From positions 224,183 through 288,182 of the forward strand of contig ML213508.1 of assembly GCA_004369045.1 (NCBI GenBank): a stretch of 64,000 nucleotides of DNA. The letters run 5' to 3'. The translations under genes and the position numbers were made by a program. The notes beneath the pieces are model-generated. The model was not told where the DNA came from. It made no database searches and saw only the letters and a program-made list of their open reading frames with translations. The stretch is from Heliocybe sulcata. Its lineage: Eukaryota; Basidiomycota; Agaricomycetes; Gloeophyllales; Gloeophyllaceae. Positions 58,316-64,000 of the stretch are shown in pieces. How positions within the stretch are numbered: position 1 is the first letter of the stretch; every line of letters begins with the position of its first letter.

Positions 58316-59210
58316 TCAAGTGCGTAACCACGCCGTCTTCGCAATCTTCTTCTGGCGTTTCTGTTCTTTCCACCGATCCTGCACGAGGTTGAACCGGGTC
58401 AGCATACCAAACGCACCAAATGCCCGTGTCCTCTCCCAATATTCCACCCAACAAAACAGATACAAAACACCACTCACCAGATCCTTTTTCGTAGGCTTCT
58501 TCCTCTTCTTTCCTTCCCGCTCCTCCTCCTCCTTCTGCATCGCAACCTGCTGCTCCCATTCTGTCATGTCGAAGTACACTTCGCTCATGCGCTTCATTCG
58601 CTCGTACTCGCTCAGATGACCCGGATCACGAGCATCGGCCTTCGCAAAGGCACCGGTGCGGGAGTTGAACTTCGCCGTGAACTCGAACGGCACAGGTCCA
58701 GCACTAGCGCCAGTCGCATGAGCTAGGGATGGATCGAGGTACGCCAAGGACGGGTCAATGCCCTGCGCCTGCGCCGCGGCTTGCATGGCGTAGAGCTGTG
58801 CAACCGCAGGACTGGCGCCAGGACCAGGCGAAGCTGCAGAGCCAGCCTGGGGTTCCGGTGAGGCGGAAGGATTGGTCGAGGAGGAAGCCGACGCTTGAGA
58901 GGTCGATGCCGTAGGTTGCAGGGGATTTTGCCAGGTCGTCTCGTTCGTATGGGCGTTGTAGAAGTAGTAGGCGTTGTGCTGAGGCGAGTAGATAGCTTGC
59001 CAGCCGTGAGTGTCAGAGTCAGTAGCCGCCGCCGACGACGTATCTTTGGCGGATTCATTCCCGCCCTGGGCGGGGGAATCCTGGGCCTTCGAGGACGTTG
59101 ACGCCTGCGTGTCTGCAGTCTCAGCCTTGTCGATAACCTCGGGACTCTTACTGTCAACCTCTGAAGAGGGAGAGGCAGAGCGACTCTCACTCGCGGACGG
59201 GCTGGGCATC
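58316..59210 (-). CDS. WW-domain protein, likely mRNA-processing/transcription associated
   Basis: Start ATG 59210 (MPSPSASESRSAS); the frame is open up to ATG 59419, so a longer form with a hydrophobic N-terminus is possible. A Ser/Ala-rich region leads to the WW domain: WQAIYSPQHNAYYFYNAHTNETTWQNPL, with both Trp and the binding Tyr pair. FTAKFNSRTGAFAKADA, an acidic helix and the KKRKKPTKKDL stretch follow. An intron of about 100 bp near 58380-58480 leads to the final EQKRQKKIAKTAWLRT. WW domains bind proline-rich partners, often in splicing or RNA polymerase II complexes. The conserved basic end suggests a nuclear protein; exact role unknown. Confidence 0.68.
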
Positions 59211-59655
59211 GTTGTCGTCGTGAGCAGCGAGCTCGTGGTCGAAATGCCGGGCACAGGGTTTGATGGAGCCAACCAGTCCGTGGGAGACCTTCGTTTACGG
59301 GCTCTTACTGGCACGTGATCATCGCGTACGACGTATGCACGTCTGAGTTTAAAGTTCGAGCGCCGCCACATCAGCACATATGCTGCGATGACCGCCGCGT
59401 ATGAAGCGATTTTGCCCATAAATATCAATAAATTGCCTCTCTCTATAGCATTAGTTTTTTCTACAGCCTTCTATCAGTCGTAAACGTGGAAGTCCTGTCT
59501 CGAGCATCTCCAATTGCATGGTGACACAGGCATTTATCTTCGTGACCGAACAGATCACAATCTGCTGGAATAGCAAACACAAATATCCACCCAAAAATCT
59601 TAACCGTAAAGATAAATAGCTATGTGCCATAGATATATAGCGCATCGACTTCCAG

Positions 59656-61130
59656 TTAACTCTCGTCCTGTTTCGATACCTCATCATCTCTCAACCTGAC
59701 CCCTCTCTTCCCGCCCATAATCCCAATTCCCCTTAACCACCACAAATGGACGACAAGACCCACACAGCTCGCGGCAAAACACGTCCACCCAGCGGCGCGG
59801 TATCCCTTCAGCAAGCCCTCAGGCGAGTCATTATGGTTCGAGACACCAGTCGCAATTGCGGAGGTGATTGCTAAACCGATGGAGGTAGCGATCTGCATTG
59901 TACGTGAGCGTGCTGGATATGACAGCGGGAATAGGGAAGGAGAAGAACGCACGCGTGTACCAGTAGCGAACAGACCTCCGGCAAGGGCCTGCGAGTCGCT
60001 TGGCATGGAGGTGAGGACGAAGAGATTGCCGACCGTGTATATCGAGTCAGCGCCCGCTAGAGTGTCGTAGTATCGTCGCCAAAATGTCAGTGACGGACAA
60101 CATGTGCGGTGCGCGAGCGGATACAATTACTACTTACGCAAGAGCAAGACGACCCAGAATGCGTTGCGCCAGTAAGTCACATGGGGGTCAATAACCGCGA
60201 AGATAGCCGCGGAAGCCTGATAATGCATCAGTAAACAAATTTGCATCCGTTATGGGAGTAATAGTACTGACAACTGTGGTCATGACTCCGAAAGCGTTCA
60301 GCCACTGTCCAGGGAGGTACTCCACCAGCCATCCAGTCGCCGTATTCACGACAATGCCAGAGAGCGACTCCGGGATGAAGCGTATACCGGTCTGGGCGGG
60401 GCTCAGCCTTTGAACGTCCTGAAAGCTGTCAGGGGAGGAAGGTGGTGATTCAGATGTCAATCTGCTGCAAATTGAGCAAACAAGAAAGCCGTACTAAACC
60501 GTGACGAAGTACTGTAAGACATTGAAGTTCCACCAAATGAAGGATATGAGGATGAAGAATGCACTGAAGGTAACGTCCTTGAATATGCTGGTCTTGAGCA
60601 GAACGGAGTGCCCCCTCTTTTCCTTAATGTGTTCCCAAGTTATGAAGGCTGCCAAGATGATGATTGACACAGAAAATAGGGTAGGGATGTAGGTGACTCT
60701 CCATCTATATCCCTATGTATATCAGTAGTAGGCGTCAACCACATCAAGATACCTACCCGACGTTTTGGGACTGACTGAGTATGCGTGTCAATAATTACAA
60801 CGATCGTAATTGACAGCTGTTGGATACACTCACGATAGTGAGAATATCAGAAGGACGAGTCCACTCGAGCTAAGTACCACTCCAGGCCAATCCAGCGCAC
60901 GATCATATTTGACTGCATCCTTGGGCACGGTCACCACACCTGCGAGGAGAAAGACAATACCCAAGGCGGCTTGGATAACAAACATCCACCTCCATCCTCT
61001 GTGGAGCTGGCATAGGAAACCAGCTATAGAAACAGTCGGAATTTAAAGAAGCCACCAGTAAAATGAAATGAAACGAACATGCGAGAAGGCCGAGGATGAA
61101 GCTGTAAGGGCTCCCCTTCAGCCACCGTGA
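59656..61130 (-). pseudogene. MFS transporter, 5'-truncated next to a retroelement
   Basis: Exons read backward from 61110: FILGLLASGFLCQLHRGWRWMF, VIQAALGIVFLLAGVVTVPKDA, LDWPGVVLSSSGLVLLIFSLS, then NLFVLTSMPSDSQALAGGLF and IATSIGLAITSAIATGVSNH. The last exon ends KRGVRLRDDEVSKQDES at 59656. These are helices 5 to 14 of a DHA2-type drug/H+ antiporter. The first four helices and motif A are missing. At about 61130-61177 the sequence turns into the LTR-like region of a Ty3/gypsy element. The truncation is inferred from the missing conserved start; the remainder has intact splice sites, so the loss is probably recent. Confidence 0.68.
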
Positions 61131-61176
61131 CGTGACGTCACGTGTCACGCAGTGCGGCCACTTTCTGTTTTGCACT

Positions 61177-64000
61177 TGTTGAAGGGTTCCTTAACCTGTT
61201 CCTCTTTGGAACTCCCTTCAACAACGTGCAGGTGGGCCCTTAGATATTAGTAGTGGATGTATCTAGTGCTCATGAGTGTATATATTTGCTTTGGAACTCC
61301 CTTCAACAACGTGCAGCCTTGCCAGCTCACTGGTTGTTAAGGTAGCCCTTACAGCAGGAACAGGTTTCTCTTTGAAGGACTGGGCTTTATTCCACACTTA
61401 GAGGCTGCTACTGGCATCTGGCTGTCAGCGTTCCTTCGCTACAGGTAGTCAAGACCCAGTGGCCCTTCCAGTTGGATCATATAGCCCCCTCCTTTGTGCA
61501 GAAGCATACGGCCTCTCTACTCGTTCCCTGGGCCAAATATGGACGCTGTGACCACCTCCAGTATCCTAGCTAGGCTTGAACAGTTAGAGGCTCGCAGCTC
61601 TGCCGCTGCCATCGAGGAAGTTGGTGTGAGAGAGAAGTTGGATCAGGTGTTGTTGTTGATCTCTGGTCTGGCTTCTGGTGCGAATACCCCCTACTTTTCT
61701 GTTAGTGATCCAGTCTCCCCACACCCTGGTGACCTTTCCCACACACCCATTACACCCCCCACACCTTCCCCTCCAACCGCTTTCGACATTGAGGGACAAT
61801 GGATCCCAGAGCGGGTTAGCTGCTCTGGCACTCCGTGGTCTCCTCCCTCTGGTCCTGGAAACCCTTCCCTGTTCGCACTTCCACGCTTCCCTAATCCCCC
61901 TGACTTTGATGGGAAGCGGGAACACACTCGGCACTTCTGGAATCTCATCTGCACCAACCCCAGTCATTTCCCCAATGACCAGATGAGGATCCGATGGGCG
62001 CTTGGCTTCTTCAAGTCTGGGTGAGCTGCGGACTTTGTGATGAACCTCTACGAGGTCGAACGCGAGACTGGCAGCCCCTACTTCGAAGACTGGGCTGGTT
62101 TTGAGGCCGAGTTCACCCGCGAGTTCTTCCTGCCTTACGAACGTGCGGATGCGGCCTTAACCTTGGTTGGCACTGAATACTACCAGGGTCCATCTCTGAT
62201 CGAGGAGTACATCGACTCCTTCCGTCGTTTGCTCTGCCTCGCTCAGCTGCACTCCTCGGATCCAGGGCTGATGTCCCTGAACGTCCTGAACTTCCGTCGC
62301 GGCCTCAACCCGGAGATTGAGACCCCGCTAGCCACATCTTTAGGCCGCCCTTCTGACTCAGACCTCGAAGGGTGGATCTCAGCGGCGAAGCGTTACGCTC
62401 GAAGCCTTCGTGAGAGCGAGGTTTTCAGCTCAACGATCACGGACCAGACCTGTCCGGAGCCTACTGCAGTTGCAGAACCACTGCCATCACCTGCAGTCGT
62501 CACAACCTCTCCACTGGCACTTCCATCCACCAATTGCTTTGCCTCGCTCCCTGTCGAAGAGGTCTCTGATTCCCCCGAGCCCCCTCCGGTAGAACCCATC
62601 TCAGAGGTAGTCGCATCCACACTCGCGCCTCCACCCCTAGTCCCTCAGCAGAAGCTTGTCCCATACCACCTGCTACCACGTTGGGAGCGTAAGCTTCCAC
62701 GCAAGTACACCGTCTCTGCCATCCCCGGACCACGTTCTACCAGCATCAAGGTGGAGCTAGAGTCTACGCAGACGGCGAAGGTTGTTTCAACCGATGCTCT
62801 GATCGACAGTGGTGCGACTAGTGCTGGGTACATCAGTCTGGCCTACGTTCGCGAACAGGGTCTGCCCACCCGCAAGCTACTCCGGCCGATACCCGTGTTC
62901 AATGTGGATGGTACCCCGAACGAGGCTGGTTCGATCGAGGAGATCGTTGACACGGTCCTCCACTATCGCGACCATATGGAGCGTATCAACCTTGCGGTGA
63001 CCAGGCTCGGGAAACACAATATCATTCTCGGGCATGGCTGGCTCCGTGAGCACAATCCAGATGTGGACTGGCCGACTGGCAAGGTCGCCATGATGCGCTG
63101 CCCCGCTCGTTGCCAGGCATGTAGGCTGGAGGTACAGCAGGAGAGGAAGTTCTGCCTCGCCGCTCGTTGCCTCGATCAGAAGCGTAAGCTGGCTCTGCAG
63201 TCAGGACCAACCCCCGAGGTCCATGTCGAGGATGAGGAGGACGAGGAACCCGAGTTCGACCCTCTGCCCACTGAGCATGGCGTAGACGAGGAGGTCTTGG
63301 AGGAAGGTGATCGCATCTTCATCACCACCCTTGCACCCAAGGAGGAGTTCGTCCAGGCAACCTCGACTGTCTCGCAGTACCTTGCAGAAGCCCATGTGAA
63401 GAACACTGTCCGCGATCCCTTGGACGGCCTCCCTGAGCGATTCTTCGAGTTTAGGGATGTCTTCGAGAAGGAGTCCTTCGACACCCTGCCAGGTTGCAAG
63501 CACTGGGACCACGCAATTGAGCTCACCCCAGATGCGGAGCTGTTCAAATCCAAGGTCTACCCGCTCTCTCCAGTCGAACAAGTTGCACTCGATGAATTCC
63601 TGGAAGAGAACCTTGCAACGGGACGTATCCGGCCCTCCAAGTTTCCTATTGCCTCTCCCGTCTTCTTTGTTAAGAAGAAGGATGGTGGCCTTCGCTTCGT
63701 CCAGGACTACCACAAGCTGAATGCCATGACGGTGAAGAACCGGTACCCTCTCCCTCTCATCGGTGACCTCATCAACCGCTTGCGAGGTGCAAAGTACTTC
63801 ACCAAGCTCGACGTTCACTGGGGCTTCAACAATGTCCGGATCAAGGACAGCGATGAGTGGAAGGCGGCTTTCCGTACCAACCGCGGTCTCTTCGAACCCC
63901 TCGTCATGTACTTTGGTCTGACCAACAGTCCGGCGACATTCCAGACGATGATGAACGACATCTTCCATGACCTCATTATGGAAGGGTCGGTCTGCATCTA
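61177..64000 (+). mobile_element. Ty3/gypsy (Metaviridae) LTR retrotransposon, 3' part beyond the window
   Basis: TGTTGAAGGG at 61177-61186 has its reverse complement CCCTTCAACA at 61214-61223 and again at 61299-61308, the terminal words of a TG...CA LTR. The coding part begins at ATG 61539 and runs to the window end. No transcription or boundary is established at the 3' side. The insertion lies at the broken 5' end of an MFS gene. Confidence 0.75.
61539..64000 (+). CDS. Retrotransposon gag-pol polyprotein (partial, one in-frame TGA)
   Basis: The frame opens with a coiled-coil-like MDAVTTSSILARLEQ. A Pro/Ser stretch follows, then FDGKREHTRHFW and the MRIRWALGFFKSG gag helix. A TGA at 62022-62024 stops the frame directly after this motif; the same frame then stays open to the end. 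LIDSGATSAGYIS (near 62800) is the aspartic protease site, LGHGWLREHNP a linker motif, and FPIASPVFFVKKKDGGLRFVQDYHKLN with LTNSPATFQTMMNDIF are reverse-transcriptase blocks. The YxDD motif, RNase H and integrase lie outside the window. The stop could be a decayed codon or a gag-termination signal; it is described as found. Confidence 0.78.

Noticed and set aside
57847-58344. 165-codon minus frame downstream of the WW gene
   Set aside because: Overlaps the WW stop region, lacks recognisable motifs and has a random-like composition.
1-64000. CRISPR array or bacterial operon signals
   Set aside because: None seen. Intron-rich genes and fungal families show eukaryotic DNA; bacterial ribosome-binding sites are not relevant.

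Overview
The window looks like nuclear DNA of a filamentous basidiomycete, most likely an Agaricomycete. Coding regions are broken by many introns of about 45 to 75 bp with GT-AG ends. Spacing is tight and genes lie on both strands. Several families are typical of mushroom-forming fungi: a BTB protein, a 7-TM GPCR-like protein, a single-pass protein with an extracellular sandwich domain, steryl/ceramide GH5, Vam7-type PX and P450s. Exon models were built by hand from translated frames, splice signals and family conservation; boundaries are inferences unless the text says otherwise. Only ATG was accepted as a start.

Layout. 0.2-2.1 kb: a Tag1-like membrane protein. 3.5-14.6 kb: a block of five genes on the minus strand, two tandem FAD amine oxidases, two tandem 2OG-Fe(II) dioxygenases and a serine carboxypeptidase. 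15.2-20.5 kb: a 7-TM protein and a GH5 glycosylceramidase/sterylglucosidase. 22.1-30.2 kb: a large inverted duplication with two facing auxin-efflux-carrier genes around a gene fusing a PX domain to a GH18 chitinase. 31.3-38.7 kb: a peroxisomal MaoC enoyl-CoA hydratase, a decayed kinase-like relic, mitochondrial ribosomal protein uL14, a hexokinase with an altered glucose-binding residue and an M20 carbamoylase-type hydrolase. 39-46 kb: a kinase-like gene with an in-frame stop, a HAD hydrolase, two unknown genes and a casein-kinase-1-like gene. 46-61 kb: a P450, a BTB protein, ribosomal P1, a second P450, a single-pass membrane protein, a WW-domain protein and a 5'-truncated MFS transporter. 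61.2 kb to the end: a Ty3/gypsy LTR retrotransposon that runs off the window.

Functionally this is a mix of housekeeping genes (uL14m, P1, hexokinase, MaoC) and accessory, duplicated metabolic genes. The most unusual items are the PX-GH18 fusion inside the inverted transporter pair, the co-oriented oxidase/dioxygenase/peptidase block, the hexokinase Asn-to-Cys change, and several genes caught in decay (a splice-donor change, nonsense codons, retroelement truncation). Two short elements with terminal inverted repeats, and a GCGCTCAGC repeat at three loci, add small-scale structure.
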